Below the pieces are notes generated by a model. That model was not told where the DNA came from. It saw only the letters and a list, made by a program, of their open reading frames with translations, and did not search any database. The position numbers and the translations under genes are program-made. 64,000 bases of DNA from Strigamia acuminata (lineage: Eukaryota > Arthropoda > Chilopoda > Geophilomorpha > Linotaeniidae). The stretch spans positions 12,900,186-12,964,185 of the forward strand of contig OX442317.1 in assembly GCA_949358305.1 (NCBI GenBank). Direction: 5' to 3'. The first letter of the stretch is position 1, and every line of letters begins with the position of its first letter. Of this stretch, positions 12,451 through 26,400 are shown piece by piece.

Positions 12451-14470
12451 TGTTGCAACCTGTTGCAAACAGAGTGGAATATAAATTGATACTGCTTTTT
12501 ATTTGCCATTTTATTGTCCTATTAAATATTGAAAGTGTTGTTAAATTTTGCTTCTAATAGTTTGACTTACATTTCAGGTGTTTTTTGTGTCATATTAAAG
12601 CTTTTAGTTCATTATTTTCTTATATTGTCATGAATTTTGGGTATTGTGTGTTTAAATAGACTTATTCTAGTGTGTTTTATTTTGCATAACATTTTAATCT
12701 TATTTTACAGGATTTTTTGCATTATTAAAACTATTAAAGTGTTTTATGATACTGTTGTTTATTAAAATATGATATTTCATTGTCTATTGCATTCATTTCA
12801 AGTGTTATTTATAAGAATTTGTCTTATATTATCAATTCCTATTCATTTTGTGTGTTTCCGTGTGAAATTGGGTGCATCCGTCGTCAAACAGTTCACTAGT
12901 GTAATTGGAGTGACGTCATATTTCGAAATCTAGTTCGGTTTTGACTCCAACTTCTAACCTTTCGTTTTCATTGAATTCTTGTCGTTAGAATTGATCCTAA
13001 TATTGTTTTAGACTAATTCAGGGGTGATCTGTCGATCTGTGCACTTAGTTTCTTTCCCGGAGCAGCCGTTTTGTCTGTACGAACGATCGTGACAGACCTC
13101 GCATATGCGTTGCCGTCCGCAATTGTTTCTTTTCTTTCAAGACTAATTTTCATGTGTATTCTTATTAAAAGTGCTTTATTTTGAAGGAAATTACTTTTCC
13201 TAAGTGTATTTATTAGTAACATTACCTAGTATTTGCTATATTCTTGTGTCAGAATTCAAATGTCGTGTTTTGCCGCTCTTATTGAGTTGTACGGGCGCCA
13301 TGTTGGATTTATTTGCTAATTTCGTTATTAAATCGATTCTATTGTATTATTAATACTTCTTTTGCATTTACTATTTCATTTCATTGTATTTTAGTGCATA
13401 TTATTTACCATTTCAGTGATTTTGTGAGGTTTTAAATTCAAATCTTTGCATTACGTAACTTTGCTGTATTCTGATTGGCTGAGCCGATCGTCTGCTTCCC
13501 GATCGATTCTTTCTGTATTTTCTCATTGTTTTAAGTGTTTTTGAGCATTGTTACCATTTACTTTTATGTTCCTGACATCTTTGTGGTCATTTTGACATAT
13601 TGCAATTTGATTTTAATGCATTTTTGAGCAATCGCTCACTTCAATGTATTTCATTTTTCTCCGTTGTCATAGCAACGGAATTTCTCAATTGTGTTTTTTA
13701 CCTTGGCGCGTGCCGTGACCATTGTTTTGCACGTGCATTTTCTTTGTTAGCCAACGTACATTCGTGTATTTGGTCAGTTATCATTCTACTTCCGAATAAA
13801 TAAGTTGTTTTATGTTATCTCCTGGAGTTTTTACTTTCGTCGCCATTACAATGTGTCGGGAGTAGCCAAACATTTTCCCAGACTGGTCAATGGTTAAGCG
13901 GACACTTGGATACCATTCAACAGTAGTTTCTACAGGGATTCCTTCATTCTCCAATGCATTTCGGGACAAATTAAATCTGTTTCCACACGGTATACGTACT
14001 AACCTCACTATACGATCGTTTGAGTGGATTGGCGGGAGATTCAAAACGCCATGGCTCAGTTCTTTTCTGTCCTGTGTGATTGACCGCTACAGACTTTTGA
14101 TCTCATCACAGTTGACTTAGCACAAACATCACAAGACCAATGTCTCTGAATGTTCTGAAATAGTGTTTAAACCTTAGTAGAAGGCTTTAATGTAAGTTTT
14201 AGCAACATCCAAGCAATGATTTGAAAGAATAAACTTTTGATCTCATTTGACATCACAGTTGACTTAGCACAAACATCACAAGACCAATGTCTCTAAATGT
14301 TCTGAAATAGTGTTTAAACCTTAGTAGAAGGCTTCAATGTAAGTGTTAGCAACATCCAAGCAATAATTTGAAAGAATAAATTTTTGATCTTATTTGACAT
14401 CACAGTTGACTTAGCACAAACACCACAAACCAATGTCTCTGAATGTTCTGAAATAGTGTTTAAACCTTAG
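9430..14470. repeat. Duplicated block of about 5 kb (partner near 18.8-23.8 kb)
   Basis: From about 9.4 kb to 14.47 kb the order of satellite variants, including rare ones (GTTGACCTAG, CACAAGATCAATG, AATGTTAGTTTTAG) and the 1,641-bp insert, is repeated 9,374 bases to the right. Only isolated differences are seen, for example GTGTTT versus GTATTT near 10507 and 19881. Limits are approximate because the flanking sequence is the same satellite. Unequal exchange or a rolling amplification step after the insertion would explain it. Confidence 0.8.
12451..14091. mobile_element. Solo-LTR-like insertion in the satellite, copy 1
   Basis: This 1,641-bp non-satellite segment interrupts a satellite unit. 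It starts TGTTGCAACC and ends CCGCTACA, and GACT lies on both sides (12447-12450 and 14092-14095), consistent with a short target-site duplication. It shows TG...CA ends and no gag-pol motif, so a solo LTR is the simplest reading. Its minus-strand 3' end (GTTGCAACA) matches that of the LTR at 1206. Small ORFs inside (13013-13222, 13600-13803, 13781-14044, 13890-14120) resemble nothing I recognise. No internal region with matching LTRs occurs in the window. Confidence 0.6.
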
Positions 14471-17400
14471 TAGAAGGCTTCAATGTAAGTTTTAGCAACA
14501 TCCAAGCAATGATTTGGGAGAATAGACTTTTGATCTCATCACAGTTGACTTAGCACAAACATCACAAGACCAATGTCTCTGAATGTTTTGAAATAGTGTT
14601 TAAACCTTAGTAGAAAGCTTTAATTTAAGTTTTAGCAACATCCAAGCAATGATTTGGGAGAATAGACTTTTGATCTCATCACAGTTGACTTAGCACAAAC
14701 ATCACAAGACCAATGTCTCTGAATGTTCTGAAATAGTGTTTAAACCTTAGTAGAAAGCTTTAATGTAAGTTTTAGCAACATCCAAGAAATGATTTGGGAA
14801 AATAGACTTTTGATCTAATCACAGTTGACTTAGCACAAACACCACAAGACCAATGTCTCTGAATGTTCTGAAATAGTGTTTAAACCTTAGTAGAAAGCTT
14901 CAATGTAAGTTTTAGCAACATCCAAGCAATAATTTGAAAGAATAAACTTTTGATCTCATTTGACGTCACAGTTGACTTAGCACAAACACCACAAGACCAA
15001 TGTCTCTGAATGTTTAGAAATAGTGTTTAAACCTTAGTAGAAGGCTTCAATGTAAGTGTTAGCAACATCCAAGCAATAATTTGAAAGAATAAACTTTTGA
15101 TCTCATTTGACATCACAGTTGACTTAGCACAAACACCACAAACCAATGTCTCTGAATGTTCTGAAATAGTGTTTAAACCTTAGTAGAAGGCTTCAATGTA
15201 AGTTTTAGCAACATCCAAGCAATGATTTGGGAGAATAGACTTTTGATCTCATCACAGTTGACTTAGCACAAACACCACAAGACCAATGTCTCTGAATGTT
15301 TAGAAATAGTGTTTAAACCTTAGTAGAAGGCTTCAATGTAAGTGTTAGCAACATCCAAGCAATAATTTGAAAGAATAAACTTTTGATCTCATTTGACATC
15401 ACAGTTGACTTAGCACAAACACCACAAACCAATGTCTCTGAATGTTCTGAAATAGTGTTTAAACCTTAGTAGAAGGCTTCAATGTAAGTTTTAGCAACAT
15501 CCAAGCAATGATTTAGGAGAATAGACTTTTGATCTCATCACAGTTGACTTAGCACAAACATCACAAGACCAATGTCTCTGAATGTTTTGAAATAGTGTTT
15601 AAACCTTAGTAAAAAGCTTTAATGTAAGTTTTAGCAACATCCAAGCAATGATTTGGGAGAATAGACTTTTGATCTCATCACAGTTGACTTAGCACAAACA
15701 CCACAAGACCAATGTCTCTAAATGTTCTGAAATAGTGTTTAAACCTTAGTAGACGGCTTCAATGTAAGTTTTAGCAACATCCAAGCAATGATTTGGGAGA
15801 ATAGACTTTTGATCTCATCACAGTTGACTTAGCACAAACACCACAAGACCAATGTCTCTGAATGTTCTGAAATAGTGTTTAAACCTTAGTAGAAGGCTTC
15901 AATGTAAGTTTTAGCAACATCCAAGCAATGATTTGGAAGAATAAACTTTTGATCCCATTTGACATCACAGTTGACTTAGCACAAACATCACAAGACCAAT
16001 GTTTCTGAATGTTCTGAAATAGTGTTTAAACCTTAGTAGAAAGCTTCAATGTAAGTTTTAGCAACATCCAAGCAATAATTTGAAAGAATAAACTTTTGAT
16101 CTCATTTGACGTCACAGTTGACTTAGCACAAACACCACAAGACCAATGTGTCTGAATGTTCTGAAATAGTGTTTAAACCTTAGTAGAAGGCTTCAATGTA
16201 AGTTTTAGCAACATTTAAGCAATGATTTTGGAGAATAGACTTTTGATCTCATCACAGTTGACTTAGCACAAACATCACAAGACCAATGTCTCTGAATGTT
16301 CTGAAATAGTGTTTAAACCTTAGTAAAAGGCTTTAATGTAAGTTTTAGCAACATCCAAGCAATGATTTGAAAGAATAAACTTTTGATCTCATTTGACATC
16401 ACAGTTGACTTAGCACAAACATCACAAGACCAATGTCTCTAAATGTTCTGAAATAGTGTTTAAACCTTAGTAGAAGGCTTCAATGTAAGTGTTAGCAACA
16501 TCCAAGCAATAATTTGAAAGAATAAATTTTTGATCTCATTTGACATCACAGTTGACTTAGCACAAACACCACAAACCAATGTCTCTGAATGTTCTGAAAT
16601 AGTGTTTAAACCTTAGTAGAAGGCTTCAATGTAAGTTTTAGCAACATCCAAGCAATGATTTGGGAGAATAGACTTTTGATCTCATCACAGTTGACTTAGC
16701 ACAAACATCACAAGACCAATGTCTCTGAATGTTTTGAAATAGTGTTTAAACCTTAGTAGAAAGCTTTAATGTAAGTTTTAGCAACATCCAAGCAATGATT
16801 TGGGAGAATAGACTTTTGATCTCATCACAGTTGACTTAGCACAAACATCACAAGACCAATGTCTCTGAATGTTCTGAAATAGTGTTTAAACCTTAGTAGA
16901 AGGCTTCAATGTAAGTTTTAGCAACATCCAAGCAATGATTTTGGAGAATAGACTTTTGATCTCATCACAGTTGACTTAGCACAAACATCACAAGACCAAT
17001 GTCTCTGAATGTTCTGAAATAGTGTTTAAACCTTAGTAGAAGGATTTAATGTAAGTTTTAGCAACATCCAAGCAATGATTTGAAAGAATAAACTTTTGAT
17101 CTCATTTGACATCACAGTTGACTTAGCACAAACATCACAAAACCAATGTCTCTGAATGTTCTGAAATAGTGTTTAAACCTTAGTAGAAGGCTTCAATGTA
17201 AGTGTTAGCAACATCCAAGCAATAATTTGAAAGAATAAATTTTTGATCTCATTTGACATCACAGTTGACTTAGCACAAACATCACAAGACCAATGTCTCT
17301 GAATGTTCTGAAATAGTGTTTAAACCTTAGTAGAAGGCTTCAATGTAAGTTTTAGCAACATCCAAGCAATGATTTGGGAGAATAGACTTTTGATCTCATC

Positions 17401-20400
17401 ACAGTTGACTTAGCACAAACATCACAAGACCAATGTCTCTGAATGTTTTGAAATAGTGTTTAAACCTTAGTAGAAAGCTTTAATATAAGTTTTAGCAACA
17501 TCCAAGCAATGATTTGGGAGAATAGACTTTTGATCTCATCACAGTTGACTTAGCACAAACATCACAAGACTAATGTCTCTGAATGTTTTGAAATAGTGTT
17601 TAAACCTTAGTAGAAAGCTTTAATGTAAGTTTTAGCAACATCCAAGAAATGATTTGGGAAAATAGACTTTTGATCTCATCACAGTTGACTTAGCACAAAC
17701 ACCACAAGACCAATGTCTCTAAATGTTCTGAAATAGTGTTTAAACCTTAGTAGACGGCTTCAATGTAAGTTTTAGCAACATCTAAGCAATGATTTGGGAG
17801 AATAGACTTTTGATCTCATCACAGTTGACTTAGCACAAACATCACAAGACCAATGTCTCTGAATGTTTTGAAATAGTGTTTAAACCTTAGTAGAAAGCTT
17901 TAATGTAAGTTTTAGCAACATCCAAGCAATGATTTGGGAGAATAGACTTTTGATCTCATCACAGTTGACTTAGCACAAACATCACAAGACCAATGTCTCT
18001 GAATGTTTTGAAATAGTGTTTAAACCTTAGTAGAAAGCTTTAATGTAAGTTTTAGCAACATCCAAGCAATGATTTGGGAGAATAGACTTTTGATCTCATC
18101 ACAGTTGACTTAGCACAAACATCACAAGACCAATGTCTCTGAATGTTCTGAAATAGTGTTTAAACCTTAGTAGAAAGCTTTAATGTAAGTTTTAGCAACA
18201 TCCAAGAAATGATTTGGGAAAATAGACTTTTGATCTCATCACAGTTGACTTAGCACAAACACCACAAGACCAATGTCTCTGAATGTTCTGAAATAGTGTT
18301 TAAACCTTAGTAGAAGGCTTCAATGTAAGTGTTAGCAACATCCAAGCAATAATTTGAAAGAATAAATTTTTGATCTCATTTGACATCACAGTTGACTTAG
18401 CACAAACATCACAAGACCAATGTCTCTGAATGTTCTGAAATAGTGTTTAAACCTTAGTAGAAGGCTTCAATGTAAGTTTTAGCAACATCCAAGCAATGAT
18501 TTGGGAGAATAGACTTTTGATCTCATCACAGTTGACTTAGCACAAACATCACAAGACCAATGTCTCTGAATGTTTTGAAATAGTGTTTAAACCTTAGTAG
18601 AAAGCTTTAATATAAGTTTTAGCAACATCCAAGCAATGATTTGGGAGAATAGACTTTTGATCTCATCACAGTTGACTTAGCACAAACATCACAAGACTAA
18701 TGTCTCTGAATGTTTTGAAATAGTGTTTAAACCTTAGTAGAAAGCTTTAATGTAAGTTTTAGCAACATCCAAGCAATGATTTGGGAGAATAGACTTTTGA
18801 TCTCATCACAGTTGACTTAGCACAAACATCACAAGACCAATGTCTCTGAATGTTTTGAAATAGTGTTTAAACCTTAGTAGAAAGCTTTAATGTAAGTTTT
18901 AGCAACATCCAAGAAATGATTTGGGAAAATAGACTTTTGATCTCATCACAGTTGACCTAGCACAAACACCACAAGACCAATGTCTCTAAATGTTCTGAAA
19001 TAGTGTTTAAACCTTAGTAGACGGCTTCAATGTAAGTTTTAGCAACATCTAAGCAATGATTTGGGAGAATAGACTTTTGATCTCATCACAGTTGACTTAG
19101 CACAAACACCACAAGACCAATGTCTCTGAATGTTCTGAAATAGTGTTTAAACTTTAGTAGAAAGCTTTAATGTAAGTTTTAGCAACATCCAAGCAATGAT
19201 TTGAAAGAATAAACTTTTGATCTCATTTGACATCACAGTTGACTTAGCACAAACATCACAAGACCAATGTCTCTGAATGTTCTGAAATAGTGTTTAAACC
19301 TTAGTAGAAGGCTTCAATGTAAGTTTTAGCAACATCCAAGCAATGATTTGGAAGAATAAACTTTTGATCCCATTTGACATCACAGTTGACTTAGCACAAA
19401 CACCACAAGACCAATGTGTCTGAATGTTCTGAAATAGTGTTTAAACCTTAGTAGAAGGCTTCAATGTAAGTTTTAGCAACATTTAAGCAATGATTTTGGA
19501 GAATAGACTTTTGATCTCATTTGACATCACAGTTGACTTAGCACAAACATCACAAGACCAATGTCTCTGAATGTTCAGAAATAGTGTTTAAACCTTAGTA
19601 GAAGGCTTCAATGTAAGTTTTAGCAACATCCAAGCAATAATTTGAAAGAATAAACTTTTGATCTCATTTGACATCACAGTTGACTTAGCACAAACACCAC
19701 AAGATCAATGTCTCTGAATGTTCTGAAATAGTGTTTAAACCTTAGTAGAAGGCTTCAATGTTAGTTTTAGCAACATCCAAGCAATAATTTGAAAGAATAA
19801 ACTTTTGATCTCATTTGACATCACAGTTGACTTAGCACAAACACCACAAGACCAATGTCTCTGAATGTTCAGAAATAGTATTTAAACCTTAGTAGAAGGC
19901 TTCAATGTAAGTTTTAGCAACATCCAAGCAATAATTTGAAAGAATAAACTTTTGATCTCATTTGACATCACAGTTGACTTAGCACAAACACCACAAACCA
20001 ATGTCTCTGAATGTTCTGAAATAGTGTTTAAACCTTAGTAGAAGGCTTCAATGTAAGTTTTAGCAACATCCAAGCAATGATTTGGGAGAATAGACTTTTG
20101 ATCTCATCACAGTTGACTTAGCACAAACATCACAAGACCAATGTCTCTGAATGTTCTGAAATAGTGTTTAAACCTTAGTAGAAAGCTTTAATGTAAGTTT
20201 TAGCAACATCCAAGCAATGATTTGAAAGAATAAACTTTTGATCTTATTTGACGTCACAGTTGACTTAGCACAAACACCACAAGACCAATGTGTCTGAATG
20301 TTCTGAAATAGTGTTTAAACCTTAGTAGAAGGCTTCAATGTAAGTTTTAGCAACATCCAAGCAATGATTTTGGAGAATAGACTTTTGATCTCATCACAGT

Positions 20401-21824
20401 TGACTTAGCACAAACATCACAAGACCAATGTCTCTAAATGTTCTGAAATAGTGTTTAAACCTTAGTAGAAAGCTTTAATGTAAGTTTTAGCAACATCCAA
20501 GCAATGATTTGAAAGAATAAACTTTTGATCTCATTTGACATCACAGTTGACTTAGCACAAACATCACAAGACCAATGTCTCTGAATGTTCTGAAATAGTG
20601 TTTAAACCTTAGTAGAAGGCTTCAATGTAAGTTTTAGCAACATCCAAGCAATGATTTGGAAGAATAAACTTTTGATCCCATTTGACATCACAGTTGACTT
20701 AGCACAAACATCACAAGACCAATGTTTCTGAATGTTCTGAAATAGTGTTTAAACCTTAGTAGAAAGCTTCAATGTAAGTTTTAGCAACATCCAAGCAATA
20801 ATTTGAAAGAATAAACTTTTGATCTCATTTGACGTCACAGTTGACTTAGCACAAACACCACAAGACCAATGTCTCTGAATGTTTAGAAATAGTGTTTAAA
20901 CCTTAGTAGAAGGCTTCAATGTAAGTGTTAGCAACATCCAAGCAATAATTTGAAAGAATAAATTTTTGATCTCATTTGACATCACAGTTGACTTAGCACA
21001 AACACCACAAACCAATGTCTCTGAATGTTCTGAAATAGTGTTTAAACCTTAGTAGAAGGTTTCAATGTAAGTTTTAGCAACATCCAAGCAATGATTTGGG
21101 AGAATAGACTTTTGATCTCATCACAGTTGACTTAGCACAAACATCACAAGACCAATGTCTCTGAATGTTTTGAAATAGTGTTTAAACCTTAGTAGAAAGC
21201 TTTAATGTAAGTTTTAGCAACATCCAAGCAATGATTTGGGAGAATAGACTGTTGATCTCATCACAGTTGACTTAGCACAAACATCACAAGACCAATGTCT
21301 CTGAATGTTCTGAAATAGTGTTTAAACCTTAGTAGAAAGCTTTAATGTAAGTTTTAGCAACATCCAAGAAATGATTTGGGAAAATAGACTTTTGATCTCA
21401 TCACAGTTGACTTAGCACAAACACCACAAGACCAATGTCTCTGAATGTTCTGAAATAGTGTTTAAACCTTAGTAGAAGGCTTCAATGTAAGTTTTAGCAA
21501 CATCCAAGCAATGATTTGGAAGAATAAACTTTTGATCCCATTTGACATCACAGTTGACTTAGCACAAACATCACAAGACCAATGTTTCTGAATGTTCTGA
21601 AATAGTGTTTAAACCTTAGTAGAAAGCTTCAATGTAAGTTTTAGCAACATCCAAGCAATAATTTGAAAGAATAAACTTTTGATCTCATTTGACGTCACAG
21701 TTGACTTAGCACAAACACCACAAGACCAATGTGTCTGAATGTTCTGAAATAGTGTTTAAACCTTAGTAGAAGGCTTCAATGTAAGTTTTAGCAACATTTA
21801 AGCAATGATTTTGGAGAATAGACT
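14092..21824. repeat. Satellite array, block 2
   Basis: This continues the same 140/147-bp satellite in the same orientation. Rare variants mark higher-order units: CACAAGACTAATG occurs near 17571 and 18696, a step of about 1,125 bases (roughly eight units), and again in block 3. The part from about 18.8 kb onward is a near-copy of the sequence starting about 9.4 kb. No gene or other element is seen inside. Confidence 0.95.
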
Positions 21825-23465
21825 TGTTGCAACCTGTTGCAAACAGAGTGGAATATAAATTGATACTGCTTTTTATTTGCCATTTTATTGTCCTATTAAA
21901 TATTGAAAGTGTTGTTAAATTTTGCTTCTAATAGTTTGACTTACATTTCAGGTGTTTTTTGTGTCATATTAAAGCTTTTAGTTCATTATTTTCTTATATT
22001 GTCATGAATTTTGGGTATTGTGTGTTTAAATAGACTTATTCTAGTGTGTTTTATTTTGCATAACATTTTAATCTTATTTTACAGGATTTTTTGCATTATT
22101 AAAACTATTAAAGTGTTTTATGATACTGTTGTTTATTAAAATATGATATTTCATTGTCTATTGCATTCATTTCAAGTGTTATTTATAAGAATTTGTCTTA
22201 TATTATCAATTCCTATTCATTTTGTGTGTTTCCGTGTGAAATTGGGTGCATCCGTCGTCAAACAGTTCACTAGTGTAATTGGAGTGACGTCATATTTCGA
22301 AATCTAGTTCGGTTTTGACTCCAACTTCTAACCTTTCGTTTTCATTGAATTCTTGTCGTTAGAATTGATCCTAATATTGTTTTAGACTAATTCAGGGGTG
22401 ATCTGTCGATCTGTGCACTTAGTTTCTTTCCCGGAGCAGCCGTTTTGTCTGTACGAACGATCGTGACAGACCTCGCATATGCGTTGCCGTCCGCAATTGT
22501 TTCTTTTCTTTCAAGACTAATTTTCATGTGTATTCTTATTAAAAGTGCTTTATTTTGAAGGAAATTACTTTTCCTAAGTGTATTTATTAGTAACATTACC
22601 TAGTATTTGCTATATTCTTGTGTCAGAATTCAAATGTCGTGTTTTGCCGCTCTTATTGAGTTGTACGGGCGCCATGTTGGATTTATTTGCTAATTTCGTT
22701 ATTAAATCGATTCTATTGTATTATTAATACTTCTTTTGCATTTACTATTTCATTTCATTGTATTTTAGTGCATATTATTTACCATTTCAGTGATTTTGTG
22801 AGGTTTTAAATTCAAATCTTTGCATTACGTAACTTTGCTGTATTCTGATTGGCTGAGCCGATCGTCTGCTTCCCGATCGATTCTTTCTGTATTTTCTCAT
22901 TGTTTTAAGTGTTTTTGAGCATTGTTACCATTTACTTTTATGTTCCTGACATCTTTGTGGTCATTTTGACATATTGCAATTTGATTTTAATGCATTTTTG
23001 AGCAATCGCTCACTTCAATGTATTTCATTTTTCTCCGTTGTCATAGCAACGGAATTTCTCAATTGTGTTTTTTACCTTGGCGCGTGCCGTGACCATTGTT
23101 TTGCACGTGCATTTTCTTTGTTAGCCAACGTACATTCGTGTATTTGGTCAGTTATCATTCTACTTCCGAATAAATAAGTTGTTTTATGTTATCTCCTGGA
23201 GTTTTTACTTTCGTCGCCATTACAATGTGTCGGGAGTAGCCAAACATTTTCCCAGACTGGTCAATGGTTAAGCGGACACTTGGATACCATTCAACAGTAG
23301 TTTCTACAGGGATTCCTTCATTCTCCAATGCATTTCGGGACAAATTAAATCTGTTTCCACACGGTATACGTACTAACCTCACTATACGATCGTTTGAGTG
23401 GATTGGCGGGAGATTCAAAACGCCATGGCTCAGTTCTTTTCTGTCCTGTGTGATTGACCGCTACA
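21825..23465. mobile_element. Solo-LTR-like insertion in the satellite, copy 2
   Basis: This copy looks identical to 12451-14091, with the same flanking satellite variants and the same GACT on both sides, at an offset of exactly 9,374 bases. Shared flanks mean it arose by duplication of a satellite block already carrying the insert, not by a second insertion. It has the same TG...CA ends and no coding content. Confidence 0.7.
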
Positions 23466-26400
23466 GACTTTTGATCTCATCACAGTTGACTTAGCACAAA
23501 CATCACAAGACCAATGTCTCTGAATGTTCTGAAATAGTGTTTAAACCTTAGTAGAAGGCTTTAATGTAAGTTTTAGCAACATCCAAGCAATGATTTGAAA
23601 GAATAAACTTTTGATCTCATTTGACATCACAGTTGACTTAGCACAAACATCACAAGACCAATGTCTCTAAATGTTCTGAAATAGTGTTTAAACCTTAGTA
23701 GAAGGCTTCAATGTAAGTGTTAGCAACATCCAAGCAATAATTTGAAAGAATAAATTTTTGATCTTATTTGACATCACAGTTGACTTAGCACAAACACCAC
23801 AAACCAATGTCTCTGAATGTTCTGAAATAGTGTTTAAACCTTAGTAGAAAGCTTTAATTTAAGTTTTAGCAACATCCAAGCAATGATTTGGGAGAATAGA
23901 CTTTTGATCTCATCACAGTTGACTTAGCACAAACATCACAAGACCAATGTCTCTGAATGTTTTGAAATAGTGTTTAAACCTTAGTAGAAAGCTTTAATTT
24001 AAGTTTTAGCAACATCCAAGCAATGATTTGGGAGAATAGACTTTTGATCTCATCACAGTTGACTTAGCACAAACATCACAAGACCAATGTCTCTGAATGT
24101 TCTGAAATAGTGTTTAAACCTTAGTAGAAAGCTTTAATGTAAGTTTTAGCAACATCCAAGAAATGATTTGGGAAAATAGACTTTTGATCTCATCACAGTT
24201 GACTTAGCACAAACACCACAAGACCAATGTCTCTGAATGTTCTGAAATAGTGTTTAAACCTTAGTAGAAAGCTTCAATGTAAGTTTTAGCAACATCCAAG
24301 CAATAATTTGAAAGAATAAACTTTTGATCTCATTTGACGTCACAGTTGACTTAGCACAAACACCACAAGACCAATGTCTCTGAATGTTTAGAAATAGTGT
24401 TTAAACCTTAGTAGAAGGCTTCAATGTAAGTGTTAGCAACATCCAAGCAATAATTTGAAAGAATAAACTTTTGATCTCATTTGACATCACAGTTGACTTA
24501 GCACAAACACCACAAACCAATGTCTCTGAATGTTCTGAAATAGTGTTTAAACCTTAGTAGAAGGCTTCAATGTAAGTTTTAGCAACATCCAAGCAATGAT
24601 TTGGGAGAATAGACTTTTGATCTCATCACAGTTGACTTAGCACAAACACCACAAGACCAATGTCTCTGAATGTTTAGAAATAGTGTTTAAACCTTAGTAG
24701 AAGGCTTCAATGTAAGTGTTAGCAACATCCAAGCAATAATTTGAAAGAATAAACTTTTGATCTCATTTGACATCACAGTTGACTTAGCACAAACACCACA
24801 AACCAATGTCTCTGAATGTTCTGAAATAGTGTTTAAACCTTAGTAGAAGGCTTCAATGTAAGTTTTAGCAACATCCAAGCAATGATTTAGGAGAATAGAC
24901 TTTTGATCTCATCACAGTTGACTTAGCACAAACATCACAAGACCAATGTCTCTGAATGTTTTGAAATAGTGTTTAAACCTTAGTAGAAAGCTTTAATATA
25001 AGTTTTAGCAACATCCAAGCAATGATTTGGGAGAATAGACTTTTGATCTCATCACAGTTGACTTAGCACAAACATCACAAGACTAATGTCTCTGAATGTT
25101 TTGAAATAGTGTTTAAACCTTAGTAGAAAGCTTTAATGTAAGTTTTAGCAACATCCAAGAAATGATTTGGGAAAATAGACTTTTGATCTCATCACAGTTG
25201 ACTTAGCACAAACACCACAAGACCAATGTCTCTAAATGTTCTGAAATAGTGTTTAAACCTTAGTAGACGGCTTCAATGTAAGTTTTAGCAACATCTAAGC
25301 AATGATTTGGGAGAATAGACTTTTGATCTCATCACAGTTGACTTAGCACAAACATCACAAGACCAATGTCTCTGAATGTTTTGAAATAGTGTTTAAACCT
25401 TAGTAGAAAGCTTTAATGTAAGTTTTAGCAACATCCAAGCAATGATTTGGGAGAATAGACTTTTGATCTCATCACAGTTGACTTAGCACAAACATCACAA
25501 GACCAATGTCTCTGAATGTTTTGAAATAGTGTTTAAACCTTAGTAGAAAGCTTTAATGTAAGTTTTAGCAACATCCAAGCAATGATTTGGGAGAATAGAC
25601 TTTTGATCTCATCACAGTTGACTTAGCACAAACATCACAAGACCAATGTCTCTGAATGTTCTGAAATAGTGTTTAAACCTTAGTAGAAAGCTTTAATGTA
25701 AGTTTTAGCAACATCCAAGAAATGATTTGGGAAAATAGACTTTTGATCTCATCACAGTTGACTTAGCACAAACACAAGACCAATGTCTCTGAATGTTCTG
25801 AAATAGTGTTTAAACCTTAGTAGAAGGCTTCAATGTAAGTGTTAGCAACATCCAAGCAATAATTTGAAAGAATAAATTTTTGATCTCATTTGACATCACA
25901 GTTGACTTAGCACAAACATCACAAGACCAATGTCTCTGAATGTTCTGAAATAGTGTTTAAACCTTAGTAGAAGGCTTCAATGTAAGTTTTAGCAACATCC
26001 AAGCAATGATTTGGGAGAATAGACTTTTGATCTCATCACAGTTGACTTAGCACAAACATCACAAGACCAATGTCTCTGAATGTTTTGAAATAGTGTTTAA
26101 ACCTTAGTAGAAAGCTTTAATATAAGTTTTAGCAACATCCAAGCAATGATTTGGGAGAATAGACTTTTGATCTCATCACAGTTGACTTAGCACAAACATC
26201 ACAAGACTAATGTCTCTGAATGTTTTGAAATAGTGTTTAAACCTTAGTAGAAAGCTTTAATGTAAGTTTTAGCAACATCCAAGAAATGATTTGGGAAAAT
26301 AGACTTTTGATCTCATCACAGTTGACTTAGCACAAACACCACAAGACCAATGTCTCTAAATGTTCTGAAATAGTGTTTAAACCTTAGTAGACGGCTTCAA

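Noticed and set aside
13781-14044. 87-codon ORF in the solo-LTR-like insert (and its copy at 23155)
   Set aside because: No recognisable motif, no matching gene set, and the two copies are duplicates, so openness in both is not independent evidence.
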